A stretch of DNA of 64,000 nucleotides from Streptococcus mitis (GCF_001281025.1 NZ_CP012646.1:463001-527000), one strand, 5' to 3'; positions 19,291-28,058 are shown, counted from the stretch's first letter. Notes: generated from the sequence alone by a model not told the origin. Numbers and translations: made by a program.

Positions 19291-19326
19291 ATGTGTAAGA
19301 TTTTTATATATAATTTTTCTACACAT
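19291..19326. promoter_or_regulatory. Candidate PadR operator, proximal copy
   Basis: A 23-bp AT-rich sequence starting ATGTGTAAGATTTTTATATA (19291-19313) is followed by an inverted TACACAT (19320-19326), giving 7-bp arms ATGTGTA/TACACAT. It lies 18 bases before the padR start codon and covers the likely promoter. Confidence 0.55.
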
Positions 19327-19362
19327 ACATTGTACATCTAAAAGAAAGCCCTGTCAAGAAAT

Positions 19363-19385
19363 ATGTGTAAAATTTTTATATATAA
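19363..19385. promoter_or_regulatory. Candidate PadR operator, distal copy
   Basis: A second copy of the 23-bp sequence, beginning ATGTGTAAAATTTTTATATA, identical to the proximal copy at 22 of 23 positions and 72 bases away in the same orientation. It may be a second binding site. It overlaps the tail of the convergent MFS gene's terminator. Confidence 0.5.
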
Positions 19386-19411
19386 AAAACTTCTAGAAAA
19401 AACTAGAAGTT
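19384..19411 (-). terminator. Terminator of the MFS gene
   Basis: Read on the reverse strand, AAACTTCTAG pairs with CTAGAAGTTT around a T loop and runs into TTTTTTATATA. The MFS stop codon lies at the base of the stem. Confidence 0.7.
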
Positions 19412-20577
19412 TAGAGGATTTTATCAGCCCTATCCACTGTAAAGAGGGCCACAGTCATCAGGATATCAACGAGCAAGAGGGCCGCTACAGCTGGTACCCA
19501 AGAGTGGAAAAGGTCAAAACTGTATCCAAAGAGAGTCGGCCCAAAGGCTGCTAGGATATAGCCTCCTGTTTGAGACAAACCAGACAATTGGGCAGTCTTT
19601 TCAGGGGCGCTTGTCTTGAGTGAAAAGTTGACCATGAGATAAGGGAAGAGGGCGCTGGTTGCGGTTCCGATGAGGAGATGGCTGGCAAGCCAGTAAAAGA
19701 AATTACCGATTGGGAAAAAGAGCATGGAAATGCCGACAACACCAGCTAGTGAAACCAGAGTGAGCATGAGCTGACGGTTGCGAGTTGACAAGCTGGTTGT
19801 CAGGCTTGGGATGGTCATTGAAAAAGGAATGCTAATCAGAGAGAAGATAGAAGTGAGCAAGCCAGCTTCGTGACTGGATAGGCCTGCATGGATAGCCATG
19901 GTAGGTAGCCAGGTCATAGCGGTGTAAAAGAGCAAGGATTGAAAACCAGCAAAGACAATCACTGCCCAGACCTGTTTATTACGCATGACCTTTGCTTTGC
20001 TTTTTTGTTTGGTTTGCGGAGCCAGTTTGTGATTATAGCGGTGATTTGGGAGCCATACTAAAAAAGTTGCTAGACAGAGCAGGGTGAGGAGGATGATAAG
20101 TCCTTTCCAAGAACTGGCTTGTGTAATAGGCACAGCCAGATAGGAGGCCAGAGCCGTTGCAATCCCCATAGAGGTTACATATAAGGTAGTCAGAAAACCA
20201 ATTTTCTTTGGTTGATTGGCTTGGATGAGACTAGGAAGCAGAACATTGATGACTGCGATACTTGCCCCAACCATCAAGGTTCCTAGATAGAGTAGGGGCA
20301 GATTGATTAGTCGAATAAGTGAGCCAATGGTCAAGAAGAAAAGGCTGTAGGTGAAGAGATGCTCCAAGCCGATTTTCTGAGCCAGTCGGGTAGAAAAGAG
20401 TGAGAAGAGGGTAAACATGAGGAGAGGAAGGCTGGTCAAGACACCAAGCGAACTAACTTCTACTCCCAGCCCTTGCGAAATATCACCCAAAATAATGGGT
20501 AAAACAGTAAAAGGAGTCCGCAAGGAAACACCAATTAGGATAATACCTGGAACAAAAAAGAGTGATTGCTTTTTCAT
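19411..20577 (-). CDS. MFS transporter, CynX/NimT-like
   Basis: A 388-residue major facilitator with twelve predicted membrane segments. The N-terminal FVPGIILIGVSLRTPFTVLP stretch and general composition resemble the CynX/NimT (cyanate and nitroimidazole) branch. Such proteins export or import small organic compounds; the substrate cannot be read from the sequence. It stands alone, has a terminator overlapping its stop codon, and is oriented away from the glycosyltransferase gene. Confidence 0.8.
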   Translation of the reverse strand: MKKQSLFFVPGIILIGVSLRTPFTVLPIILGDISQGLGVEVSSLGVLTSLPLLMFTLFSLFSTRLAQKIGLEHLFTYSLFFLTIGSLIRLINLPLLYLGTLMVGASIAVINVLLPSLIQANQPKKIGFLTTLYVTSMGIATALASYLAVPITQASSWKGLIILLTLLCLATFLVWLPNHRYNHKLAPQTKQKSKAKVMRNKQVWAVIVFAGFQSLLFYTAMTWLPTMAIHAGLSSHEAGLLTSIFSLISIPFSMTIPSLTTSLSTRNRQLMLTLVSLAGVVGISMLFFPIGNFFYWLASHLLIGTATSALFPYLMVNFSLKTSAPEKTAQLSGLSQTGGYILAAFGPTLFGYSFDLFHSWVPAVAALLLVDILMTVALFTVDRADKIL

Positions 20578-20731
20578 ATAATACCTCTTCTAGCTGATTT
20601 TAATAACAGCTTATTTTAAGGTTTTTTCCTTATAATGTCAAGTAAGGTTTTGGGCTTTCAAGATAAAAATGGGAAAGTCTTGAAAATTATGATAAAATAG
20701 TGGAAGGAAATCTATACATTGGAGAAAAACT

Positions 20732-21562
20732 GTGTCTGAAAAGCAAAAAATCAGCGTATTGATGTCGGTCTATATCAAGGAAAATCCGACATTTTTAAAG
20801 GATGCTATTGAGAGTGTTCAAAATCAGACCCTGAAACCGAGCGAATTGGTTCTGGTTGAGGATGGACCTTTGACACCTGAGCTCTATCAGGTATTAGACC
20901 AGCTTGAAGCTGGGTCTGATATTCCAGTGAAACGCTATCCTCTTGAGCAGAATCAAGGTTTGGGTCTGGCTCTTCGACAGGGTGTTTTGCAGTGTCAGTA
21001 TGATATTATTGCCCGTATGGATACGGATGATATAGCTGTTCCAGACCGTTTTGAGAAACAGGTTCAGCTAATGGAGAAGAACAACCTCGACCTATTAGGT
21101 GGACATATTGCAGAATTTATTGACAATCCTGATGAGATTGTTTCTTACCGTCGTGTTCCAACCCAACATGCAGATATTGTAGCTTATCAAAGGATGAGAA
21201 GTGCCTTTAACCACATGACTGTCATGTTCAAGAAGGACATGGTTCTCAAGGCAGGCAACTATGAGGATGGCCTTTATATGGAGGATGATCTCCTCTGGCT
21301 CAATATGATTGCTGCAGGAGCTAAGACTGGAAATCTGGATCAAATCTTGTGTAAGGTTCGTGTTGGAGCAGGGATGTTTGAGCGTCGTGGGGGACTGCGT
21401 TACCTTAAACTCTATCGTCAGGCTCGTCAGCGCATGCTGAAGAGAGGGCAAATTTCTTACATGGAGTATGCCAAGAGTGTTGCCATTCAGATGGTGGTTG
21501 CTCTTTGTCCAGGATTTGTCAGACAGTTTATTTTTATGAAACTGTTACGAAAAAGCAAGTAA
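20732..21562 (+). CDS. Family 2 glycosyltransferase
   Basis: A 276-residue GT-A fold glycosyltransferase. The N-terminal KISVLMSVYIKENPTFLKDA nucleotide-binding segment, the IARMDTDDIA metal-binding DxD motif near residue 96, and the GLYMEDDLLWLNMI acceptor/ED motif near 181 are clear. It resembles capsule and teichoic-type glycosyltransferases with N-terminal similarity to GalNAc or Gal transferases; donor and acceptor are unknown. The start codon is GTG at 20732 with TTGGAG upstream. It is followed after 85 bases by a CapD-like dehydratase gene, so the two may act on one surface glycan. Confidence 0.85.
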   Translation: MSEKQKISVLMSVYIKENPTFLKDAIESVQNQTLKPSELVLVEDGPLTPELYQVLDQLEAGSDIPVKRYPLEQNQGLGLALRQGVLQCQYDIIARMDTDDIAVPDRFEKQVQLMEKNNLDLLGGHIAEFIDNPDEIVSYRRVPTQHADIVAYQRMRSAFNHMTVMFKKDMVLKAGNYEDGLYMEDDLLWLNMIAAGAKTGNLDQILCKVRVGAGMFERRGGLRYLKLYRQARQRMLKRGQISYMEYAKSVAIQMVVALCPGFVRQFIFMKLLRKSK

Positions 21563-21647
21563 AAGATTGTAGCAAATCGTAAACTAGAGAAAAAGTGTTA
21601 TAATAACAATATAACTATTCGGCTCTTTTAAGGAGGAGTAAATTTCT

Positions 21648-23498
21648 ATGAATAAAAAACTCACAGATTATGTGATTGATCTGGTGGAAATTTTAAATAA
21701 ACAACAAAAACAGGTTTTCTGGGGAATATTTGATATTTTGAGTATGGTGGTTTCCATCATTGTATCTTATATTTTATTCTACGGCTTGATTAATCCAGCA
21801 CCTGTTGACTACATTATCTATACGAGTTTGGCCTTCCTGTTCTATCAATTGATGATTGGATTTTGGGGGTTGAACGCTAGTATTAGTCGTTACAGCAAGA
21901 TTACGGATTTCATGAAAATCTTTTTTGGTGTGACTGCTAGCAGTATCTTGTCATATAGTATCTGCTATGCCTTCTTGCCCCTCTTCTCCATCCGTTTTAT
22001 CGTGCTCTTTATCTTGTTAAGTACCTTCTTGATTTTATTGCCACGGATTACTTGGCAGTTAATCTACTCCAAACGCAAAAAGGGAAGTGGTGATGGAGAA
22101 CACCGTCGGACTTTCTTGATTGGTGCCGGTGATGGTGGAGCTCTCTTTATGGATAGTTACCAACATCCAACTAGTGAATTAGAACTTGTCGGTATTTTGG
22201 ATAAGGATTCTAAGAAAAAGGGCCAAAAACTTGGTGGGATTCCTGTTTTGGGTTCATATGATGATCTGCCTGAATTAGCCAAACGCCATCAAATCGAGCG
22301 TGTTATCGTTGCGATTCCGTCGCTTGACCCGTCAGAATATGAACGTATCTTGCAGATGTGTAATAAGCTGGGTGTCAAATGTTACAAGATGCCTAAGGTT
22401 GAAACAGTTGTTCAGGGACTTCACCAAGCAGGTGGAGGATTCCAGAAGATTGATATCACAGACCTTTTGGGACGTCAGGAAATTCGTCTTGATGAATCGC
22501 GTCTGGGCGCAGAACTGACAGGTAAGACAATCTTGGTTACAGGTGCTGGTGGCTCAATCGGTTCTGAAATCTGTCGCCAAGTTAGTCGTTTCAATCCTGA
22601 ACGCATCGTTTTGCTCGGTCATGGGGAAAATTCAATCTACCTTGTTTATCATGAATTGATTCGCAAGTTCCAAGGGATTGATTATGTACCAGTTATTGCC
22701 GATATTCAAGACTATGACCGTTTGTTGCAAGTTTTTGAGCAGTATAAACCAGCTATTGTTTACCATGCGGCTGCTCACAAGCACGTTCCGATGATGGAGC
22801 GCAATCCAAAAGAAGCCTTCAAAAACAATATCCGTGGAACCTACAATGTTGCTAAGGCTGTTGATGAAGCCAAAGTACCTAAGATGGTTATGATTTCGAC
22901 AGATAAGGCGGTTAATCCACCAAATGTTATGGGAGCAACCAAGCGCGTGGCGGAGTTGATTGTCACTGGCTTTAACCAACGTAGCCAATCGACCTACTGT
23001 GCGGTTCGTTTTGGGAATGTACTTGGTAGCCGTGGTAGTGTCATTCCAGTCTTTGAACGCCAGATTGCTGAAGGTGGGCCTGTAACGGTGACAGACTTCC
23101 GCATGACCCGTTACTTTATGACCATTCCAGAAGCTAGCCGTCTGGTTATCCATGCTGGTGCTTACGCCAAGGATGGAGAAGTCTTTATCCTTGATATGGG
23201 CAAACCAGTCAAAATTTATGACTTGGCCAAGAAAATGGTCCTTCTAAGTGGACACACCGAAAGCGAAATTCCAATTGTTGAAGTTGGAATCCGCCCAGGC
23301 GAAAAACTTTACGAAGAACTCTTGGTTTCGACCGAATTGGTTGACAATCAGGTTATGGATAAGATTTTCGTTGGTAAGGTTAATGTCATGCCTCTAGAAG
23401 CCATCGATCAAAAGATTGAAGAGTTTCGCACTCTTAGTGGAGATGAGTTGAAGCAAGCCATTATCGCCTTTGCCAATCAAACCACCCACGTTGAATAA
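21648..23498 (+). CDS. CapD-like nucleoside-diphosphate-sugar dehydratase/epimerase
   Basis: A 616-residue membrane protein of the CapD/WbpM/FlaA1-like family. Four membrane segments lie in the first 135 residues. A CoA-binding-like Rossmann domain (FLIGAGDGGALFMDSY) follows, then a short-chain dehydrogenase domain with ILVTGAGGSIGSEICRQ and a TDKAVNPPNVMGATKR active-site region. In this subfamily the usual Tyr of YxxxK is replaced by Met (MGATK), as in UDP-GlcNAc 4,6-dehydratases, so that is the likely reaction. The start follows AAGGAGG. A clear terminator lies downstream. Confidence 0.88.
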   Translation: MNKKLTDYVIDLVEILNKQQKQVFWGIFDILSMVVSIIVSYILFYGLINPAPVDYIIYTSLAFLFYQLMIGFWGLNASISRYSKITDFMKIFFGVTASSILSYSICYAFLPLFSIRFIVLFILLSTFLILLPRITWQLIYSKRKKGSGDGEHRRTFLIGAGDGGALFMDSYQHPTSELELVGILDKDSKKKGQKLGGIPVLGSYDDLPELAKRHQIERVIVAIPSLDPSEYERILQMCNKLGVKCYKMPKVETVVQGLHQAGGGFQKIDITDLLGRQEIRLDESRLGAELTGKTILVTGAGGSIGSEICRQVSRFNPERIVLLGHGENSIYLVYHELIRKFQGIDYVPVIADIQDYDRLLQVFEQYKPAIVYHAAAHKHVPMMERNPKEAFKNNIRGTYNVAKAVDEAKVPKMVMISTDKAVNPPNVMGATKRVAELIVTGFNQRSQSTYCAVRFGNVLGSRGSVIPVFERQIAEGGPVTVTDFRMTRYFMTIPEASRLVIHAGAYAKDGEVFILDMGKPVKIYDLAKKMVLLSGHTESEIPIVEVGIRPGEKLYEELLVSTELVDNQVMDKIFVGKVNVMPLEAIDQKIEEFRTLSGDELKQAIIAFANQTTHVE

Positions 23499-23505
23499 AA
23501 ACAGA

Positions 23506-23551
23506 AAAACGCATATTATCAGTTCTGAAGAATCTTGGTAATATGCGTTTT
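23506..23551 (+). terminator. Intrinsic terminator after the CapD-like gene
   Basis: AAAACGCATATTA pairs with TAATATGCGTTTT in a long, nearly perfect stem that reads as a terminator in either direction. The convergent HAD gene ends 57 bases further on. Confidence 0.75.
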
Positions 23552-23607
23552 GTTATGTAGAAACTTGCTCCATTTTCTTCTGAAATGGGGTTGTCGCCCA
23601 GTCTATG

Positions 23608-24240
23608 TTATTGAAAATAGGCCAAAACTTCTATGGGTTTGTGGGCGATATAATCAGGCTGATAGTTTAGTAGATCTGCTTGCTCTCCAAATCCCCAAGT
23701 GACGGCCAATTTCTGAATACCTGTTTCTTGAGCTCCCAGCATATCAAACTTGGTATCTCCGATGATGATGACTTGTTCAGGTTTTAGTTGATGTGTCTGC
23801 AAGGCTTGGCGAATGACATCTGCCTTATGGGGGGCTTCAGGGCTGGAACCATAAATGCCATCAAAGAAATGATAGATTCCCAAGTTTTTAGTCATGTCTT
23901 GAGCGGTTGGTGTATTCTTTGTAGTGGTGATGTAGAGAGGATAATTGCTTGATAATTCCTCAAGCAACTCTACAATCTGAGGGAAAAGTTGAGCTTCATG
24001 GATGCCTTTTTCCTTGTAGTAAGAACGGTATATCTGCACAGCTTCAGAGATTTGTTCTTTGGGCAGGCAGGTCGCAAAACTACTTTCAAGGGGCGGTCCC
24101 ATAAAACCACGAATCGTTTTGGCATCAGGGCTAGACACCCCGAGCTCCTTAAAGGTATGGGTAAAGGCATTGTGAATCCCGATAGAACTGTCAACGAGGG
24201 TTCCATCCAGATCAAAAAAGATAGCTGAGATAGAGGTCAT
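23608..24240 (-). CDS. HAD-family phosphatase, phosphoglycolate phosphatase-like
   Basis: A 210-residue haloacid dehalogenase-type hydrolase. Motif I FFDLDGTLVDS (nucleophile Asp near residue 10), motif II TTTKNTPTA, the motif III Lys and motif IV IIIGDTKFDMLGA are all present, with a helical cap between I and II. It resembles Gph/PpaX phosphatases that remove phosphate from small metabolites or pyrophosphate; the substrate is not determined. It is 21 bases downstream of the serine dehydratase alpha gene, so it may be the last gene of that operon. Confidence 0.85.
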   Translation of the reverse strand: MTSISAIFFDLDGTLVDSSIGIHNAFTHTFKELGVSSPDAKTIRGFMGPPLESSFATCLPKEQISEAVQIYRSYYKEKGIHEAQLFPQIVELLEELSSNYPLYITTTKNTPTAQDMTKNLGIYHFFDGIYGSSPEAPHKADVIRQALQTHQLKPEQVIIIGDTKFDMLGAQETGIQKLAVTWGFGEQADLLNYQPDYIAHKPIEVLAYFQ

Positions 24241-24261
24241 AGTTTCTCCTATTTGATAAGC

Positions 24262-25134
24262 TTATTCTCCGAAAATTTCTTTTTGGAGGCGACGACCAGT
24301 AGGTGTAGCAGCGAGTCCACCTTCAGCTGTTTCACGAAAGGCAGTTGGCATGCTTGCTCCTACTTGATACATGGCATCGATGACTTCATCCACAGGGATT
24401 TTAGATTCGATACCTGCCAAGGCCATGTCTGCTGCGATGAAGGCAAAGCTAGCTCCCATGGCATTGCGTTTGACACAGGGAACTTCAACCAAGCCGGCAA
24501 CAGGGTCACAGATGAGACCCAGCATATTTTTAATGACAAAGGCAATGGCCTGACTGGCCTGATAAGGTGTTCCACCGGAAGCTAGAGTCAAGGCTGCAGC
24601 ACTCATAGCAGAGGCCGAACCAACCTCGGCCTGACAGCCACCTTCAGCACCTGAGATAGAGGCATTATTTGCGATGACTAGTCCAAAGGCACCAGCAGCA
24701 AAGAGGAAATCCAGCTGTTGCTCGTGGCTGAGGTCTAATTTTTCAATAGCAGCTGTTAGAACGGAAGGCAGACAGCCAGCACTTCCTGCGGTCGGAGTGG
24801 CACAAACCAAGCCCATTTTGGCATTGTGTTCATTGACTGCAATGGCATTTCGGGCAGCAGAGAGAATCGTGTAATCTGACAGAGTTTTTCCGTTTTTGAT
24901 GTAGTGATCCAATTTGGCAGCATCTCCACCTGTCAGACCACTACGAGATTTATTTTCATTGAGGCCGAGTTGGACAGAGGCTTTCATGACTTCCAGATTG
25001 CGTTCCATGAGAAGGAAGACTTCTTCACGTTCGCGACCGGTCAATTCAAACTCTGTTGTAATCATGAGTTCTGCGACATTTCCTTGAAAGTCCAGATCTG
25101 CTTGCTCGACCAATTCTTTGATAGAATAAAACAT
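24262..25134 (-). CDS. sdaAA: L-serine dehydratase, iron-sulfur-dependent, alpha subunit
   Basis: A 290-residue catalytic subunit that converts L-serine to pyruvate and ammonia using a [4Fe-4S] cluster. Cysteines suited to cluster binding appear in CATPTAGSAGCLPS, CDPVAGLVEVPC and nearby. The SGAEGGCQAEVGSASAMSAA block is the family signature. It is the second gene of a two-subunit unit, 8 bases after the beta subunit. Fermentative streptococci use this enzyme to feed serine into pyruvate metabolism. Confidence 0.93.
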   Translation of the reverse strand: MFYSIKELVEQADLDFQGNVAELMITTEFELTGREREEVFLLMERNLEVMKASVQLGLNENKSRSGLTGGDAAKLDHYIKNGKTLSDYTILSAARNAIAVNEHNAKMGLVCATPTAGSAGCLPSVLTAAIEKLDLSHEQQLDFLFAAGAFGLVIANNASISGAEGGCQAEVGSASAMSAAALTLASGGTPYQASQAIAFVIKNMLGLICDPVAGLVEVPCVKRNAMGASFAFIAADMALAGIESKIPVDEVIDAMYQVGASMPTAFRETAEGGLAATPTGRRLQKEIFGE

Positions 25135-25142
25135 GCTTCCTC

Positions 25143-25814
25143 CTATTTAAAGAAATTGACATTGTGGAGATGAGGGATTTTTCGAATTTCTTCTATGGCC
25201 TCATCACAGTTGCGACTGTCGACTTCGATAATCATGATGGCTTTTTCACCAGCTTTTTCACGAGTAACATTCATCTGGGCGATATTGATACCATAGCGTG
25301 AAAGAGCCTCTGTTACGAGGGCAATCATACCTGGAATATCTTGATGAACAATGATGATAGTCGGTGTATTCATATTGAGAGAGACGGCAAAGCCATTGAG
25401 TTCGGTGACCTGAATATTCCCTCCACCGATAGAAATACCAGTCACGCTGATGGTCTTGTGGGCATTTTTGACGGTAATTTTAGTGGTGTTTGGATGCGGA
25501 GCATTGCTGTCTTTCTGAATAGTCCAGACAATCTTGATGCCACGCTTGTGGGCAATTTCCAGACTGTTTGGGATCTCAGGATCATCTGTATCCATGCCCA
25601 AAATACCTGCGACAAGGGCTAGGTCTGTCCCGTGACCACGATAAGTCTTGGCAAATGAGTTAAAAAGTTGGAATTCGACTTCTGTCGGAGTATCGTCAAA
25701 GATGGAAGAGACAATCTTACCAATACGAACAGCACCAGCGGTATGACTACTAGATGGGCCAATCATAACTGGTCCGATGATATCAAAGACAGATTGAAAA
25801 CGAAGTGATTTCAT
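25143..25814 (-). CDS. sdaAB: L-serine dehydratase, iron-sulfur-dependent, beta subunit
   Basis: A 223-residue subunit. The N-terminal part has the family motif DIIGPVMIGPSSSHTAGAVR. A C-terminal ACT domain (about residues 147-223, TIIIVHQDIPGMIALVTEAL) suggests binding of serine as a regulatory ligand. It precedes the alpha subunit gene with a short 8-base gap, so both are made from one mRNA. The start ATG at 25814 is preceded on the reverse strand by AAGGGGAAAC. Confidence 0.92.
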   Translation of the reverse strand: MKSLRFQSVFDIIGPVMIGPSSSHTAGAVRIGKIVSSIFDDTPTEVEFQLFNSFAKTYRGHGTDLALVAGILGMDTDDPEIPNSLEIAHKRGIKIVWTIQKDSNAPHPNTTKITVKNAHKTISVTGISIGGGNIQVTELNGFAVSLNMNTPTIIIVHQDIPGMIALVTEALSRYGINIAQMNVTREKAGEKAIMIIEVDSRNCDEAIEEIRKIPHLHNVNFFK

Positions 25815-26053
25815 CAGTTTCCCCTTATAAAAATTCTTATCTCTATTATATCAAAGAATGAAGGTCTTGGCTTTAATTGTGGATGAAAACCTTTTTACAC
25901 TACAAATAGCATAAAAAAGCATCTTTTGTAACAAAAAATAGCTTATTTAGGGAAATAAAAAATAATTTTGTAATATTTCTACATAAAAGTGTCAAGAAAC
26001 GGTAATATTTAAAGGGTATGATAGAACTATAGAAAGAAGGAGAATTTTCAAAT

Positions 26054-26704
26054 ATGAAATCAACAACTAAAAAGATTAAAACAACTCTTGCAGGAGTAGC
26101 TGCCTTGTTTGCAGTATTTGCTCCATCATTTGTATCTGCTCAAGAATCATCAACTTACACTGTTAAAGAAGGTGATACACTTTCAGAAATCGCTGAAACT
26201 CACAACACAACTGTTGAGAGATTGGCAGAAAACAACCACATTGACAACATCCATCTGATTTATGTTGGTCAAGAGTTGGTTATCGATGGCCCTGTAGCAC
26301 CAGCTACAACACCAGCGCAAACTACTTATGCAGCACCAGCAGCTCAAGATGAAACTGTTTCAGCTCCAGTAGCAGAAACTACAGAAGTAGCAGAAGAAGC
26401 AGCTCCAGTGGCAAGCGCACCTGCAGCAGAAGAAACGGTTACTTCAACAGAAACTTCAGCACCAGCTGCAACTGTAAGTGGCTCTGAAGCAGAAGCTAAA
26501 GAATGGATTGCACAAAAAGAATCAGGTGGTAGCTATACAGCTACAAACGGCCAATACATTGGACGTTACCAATTGACAGATTCATACTTGAACGGTGACT
26601 ACTCAGCTGAAAACCAAGAACGTGTAGCAGATGCCTACGTTGCAGGACGTTACGGTTCATGGTCAGCCGCTAAAAACTTCTGGCTTAACAACGGCTGGTA
26701 TTAA
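26054..26704 (+). CDS. Secreted LysM-domain cell-wall protein
   Basis: A 216-residue exported protein. A signal peptide ends at the SFVSA site near residue 29. One LysM peptidoglycan-binding domain spans about residues 34-78 (TVKEGDTLSEIAETHNTT). A Pro/Ala/Thr/Glu-rich linker covers 80-145. The last 70 residues (AKEWIAQKESGGSYTATNGQ and YIGRYQLTDSYL) form a small domain like that in aggregation-promoting or transglycosylase-like wall proteins, with the Glu of KESGG as possible catalytic residue. It is likely to bind or trim peptidoglycan. TATGAT at 26018-26023 is the likely -10. The pneumococcal equivalent is about SP_0107, thought to be in the WalRK regulon; I could not identify a clear WalR site. 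Confidence 0.88.
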   Translation: MKSTTKKIKTTLAGVAALFAVFAPSFVSAQESSTYTVKEGDTLSEIAETHNTTVERLAENNHIDNIHLIYVGQELVIDGPVAPATTPAQTTYAAPAAQDETVSAPVAETTEVAEEAAPVASAPAAEETVTSTETSAPAATVSGSEAEAKEWIAQKESGGSYTATNGQYIGRYQLTDSYLNGDYSAENQERVADAYVAGRYGSWSAAKNFWLNNGWY

Positions 26705-26714
26705 GAAATAGGGG

Positions 26715-26741
26715 AAAGAGCTTTTAATGGCTCTTTTTTCT
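26715..26741 (+). terminator. Intrinsic terminator after the LysM gene
   Basis: AAGAGC pairs with GCTCTT and is followed by a T run. Confidence 0.7.
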
Positions 26742-26837
26742 TTTTAGAAGCCTGTTCACACTGTGTAGCCAATTTGATATAATCTTCTCAAAAAAGTAGT
26801 ATAATGTTTTTATAGAATATAAATAGTGGTGGATAGC

Positions 26838-27695
26838 ATGCATGCATTATTAGCAACAAGATTAAAAAATAAGCGAAAAGAGCTGGGCTGGTCGCAAAAA
26901 GAGTTGGCAGAAGGAATTTGCCAACAAACTCAGATAAGTCGCATGGAACAAGGCAAATATATGCCAGGAGCAGATTTGTTATATAAATTATCTGAAAAAA
27001 TGGGCTTAAATATGGACTATTTCTTTTCAGGAGAAATTTCGAAAGAGTTTCTAGGCTTATCTGCTTTCAAGAGGTTGTCTGAAACATTGTTGGAAAATCA
27101 AGATTATGCCTCTCTGAAATATGCTTTTGAGGGAGAAAGAAAGCAACAGACTTCCTTATCTTTTGATGAAAAGATTTATCTGGACTGGATAGATGCCATT
27201 CTAACCTATCAATGTGAACATCAATTAAAACTAGCTATTTCAAAAATAGAAGACATCCTCAGTAGGATTAGTATTGAGAAAGTGGACTACTTGTATATTT
27301 TGAATACCCTGCTGATTTTCTTAGGCTATGATGAGGATAAGGAGAAATTTGAGCAACTATATGATCAGGTTTCCGTAGCTCTTTCAAAAATCGATACCAG
27401 TGTGCGTGAACAAATTGAGTTGTATATCAAAATAAAATACAATTATTGTTACCACCTTTGGAAACAGGAGGAGATGGATAAGTCCAGAGCTATATTATTG
27501 GAGATAATTAAATTTTGTAACAAGTATCATAGTAGCTTTAGACTAGCAGATTTATATTGTTTGTTGGGAAATGTAACAGAAAATCTTGATATCTCTGTTG
27601 CTAAGGACTATTATATGAAAGCTAAGGTACTCTATCTAATTGAAAATAATGAAGTTATGACACTCAAGGTAGAACAATATCTGATGGATAAGTAG
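26838..27695 (+). CDS. PlcR-like (RRNPP-type) peptide-sensing regulator
   Basis: A 285-residue regulator. An N-terminal helix-turn-helix (about residues 5-60, RKELGWSQKELAEGICQQTQ and ISRMEQGKYMPGADLL) is followed by a helical TPR-like region that fills the rest. This layout and the motif order match PlcR/TprA-type members of the RRNPP group, which respond to imported signalling peptides. ATG 26838 is chosen because GGTGG lies just upstream; in-frame GTG codons at 26826 and 26829 would add four or three residues. It lies immediately before the peptide/ABC operon at 27.9-31.7 kb and ends in its own terminator, so control of that operon is likely but inferred. The cognate peptide was not identified. 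Confidence 0.82.
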   Translation: MHALLATRLKNKRKELGWSQKELAEGICQQTQISRMEQGKYMPGADLLYKLSEKMGLNMDYFFSGEISKEFLGLSAFKRLSETLLENQDYASLKYAFEGERKQQTSLSFDEKIYLDWIDAILTYQCEHQLKLAISKIEDILSRISIEKVDYLYILNTLLIFLGYDEDKEKFEQLYDQVSVALSKIDTSVREQIELYIKIKYNYCYHLWKQEEMDKSRAILLEIIKFCNKYHSSFRLADLYCLLGNVTENLDISVAKDYYMKAKVLYLIENNEVMTLKVEQYLMDK

Positions 27696-27710
27696 TCAGA
27701 GAATGTATAA

Positions 27711-27733
27711 GGATAGCAGAAGCTATCTTTTTT
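27711..27733 (+). terminator. Intrinsic terminator after the PlcR-like gene
   Basis: GATAGC pairs with GCTATC around AGAA, then TTTTTT. Confidence 0.75.
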
Positions 27734-27794
27734 ATGTGCAAGATATAACTATAATTCTTCTTTTTAAAAATATCTAGTATGTTGCTTTAATTAC

Positions 27795-27823
27795 TTGACA
27801 GGTTATATATGTTGATTTATAAT
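27795..27823 (+). promoter_or_regulatory. Consensus promoter of the small-peptide/ABC operon
   Basis: A perfect TTGACA (27795-27800) and perfect TATAAT (27818-27823) are 17 bases apart. This is the strongest-looking promoter in the window. It reads into the 41-residue peptide gene at 27909 and the four genes beyond it. Confidence 0.85.
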
Positions 27824-27840
27824 ATAAGTGAAACGAGTTG

Positions 27841-27854
27841 TGTAAACGCTACCA
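27841..27854 (+). promoter_or_regulatory. cre (CcpA) site over the operon start
   Basis: TGTAAACGCTACCA matches the core cre pattern TGNAANCGNWNNCW fully; only the outermost W is different. It lies 17 bases past the -10 element, where CcpA binding would block elongation. Overlapping it is TACC-7-GGTA (27850-27864), a short inverted repeat that could be a regulator site. Confidence 0.6.
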
Positions 27855-27908
27855 AAAAACGGTATTCTTAACTTTGTATTTAGTCGAGAATTATGATGTA
27901 GCTAGGAA

Positions 27909-28034
27909 ATGGATGGAAAAATGTTTAGAAATAAGGAGCTTTTTCGAGTAGTCATGATATTTGTGATAGGAATTATCCTCATTTTAATGACACCCGCCTT
28001 ATTTAAAGTTGTTATGGAAATTTTTTCAAAATAA
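27909..28034 (+). CDS. Small single-span membrane peptide, 41 residues
   Basis: A 41-residue frame, first in the operon behind the consensus promoter. A charged start (MDGKMFRNKELFR) precedes one hydrophobic segment of about 20 residues (VVMIFVIGIILILMTPALF) and a short tail ending SK. It has no double-glycine leader and no signal-peptidase site, so it looks like a membrane peptide rather than a classical bacteriocin precursor. It could be a signalling peptide, toxin-like peptide or small subunit of the ABC exporter. The ribosome-binding site is weak (AGGAAA close to the ATG). Position in the operon supports it being real; function is unknown. Confidence 0.6.
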   Translation: MDGKMFRNKELFRVVMIFVIGIILILMTPALFKVVMEIFSK

Positions 28035-28039
28035 ATAGA

Positions 28040-28058
28040 CCTCTGCTCTAGGCAGAGG
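28040..28058 (+). other. Intercistronic hairpin without T tract
   Basis: CCTCTGC pairs with GCAGAGG around a 5-base loop. No T run follows, so it is not a standard terminator. It may set the ratio of the upstream peptide mRNA to the rest of the operon by acting as an RNA stabiliser. Confidence 0.5.

Noticed and set aside
22632..23153. 173-codon reverse-strand frame inside the CapD-like gene
   Set aside because: Shadow of the conserved dehydratase domain; no start signal and no similarity to any family I know.
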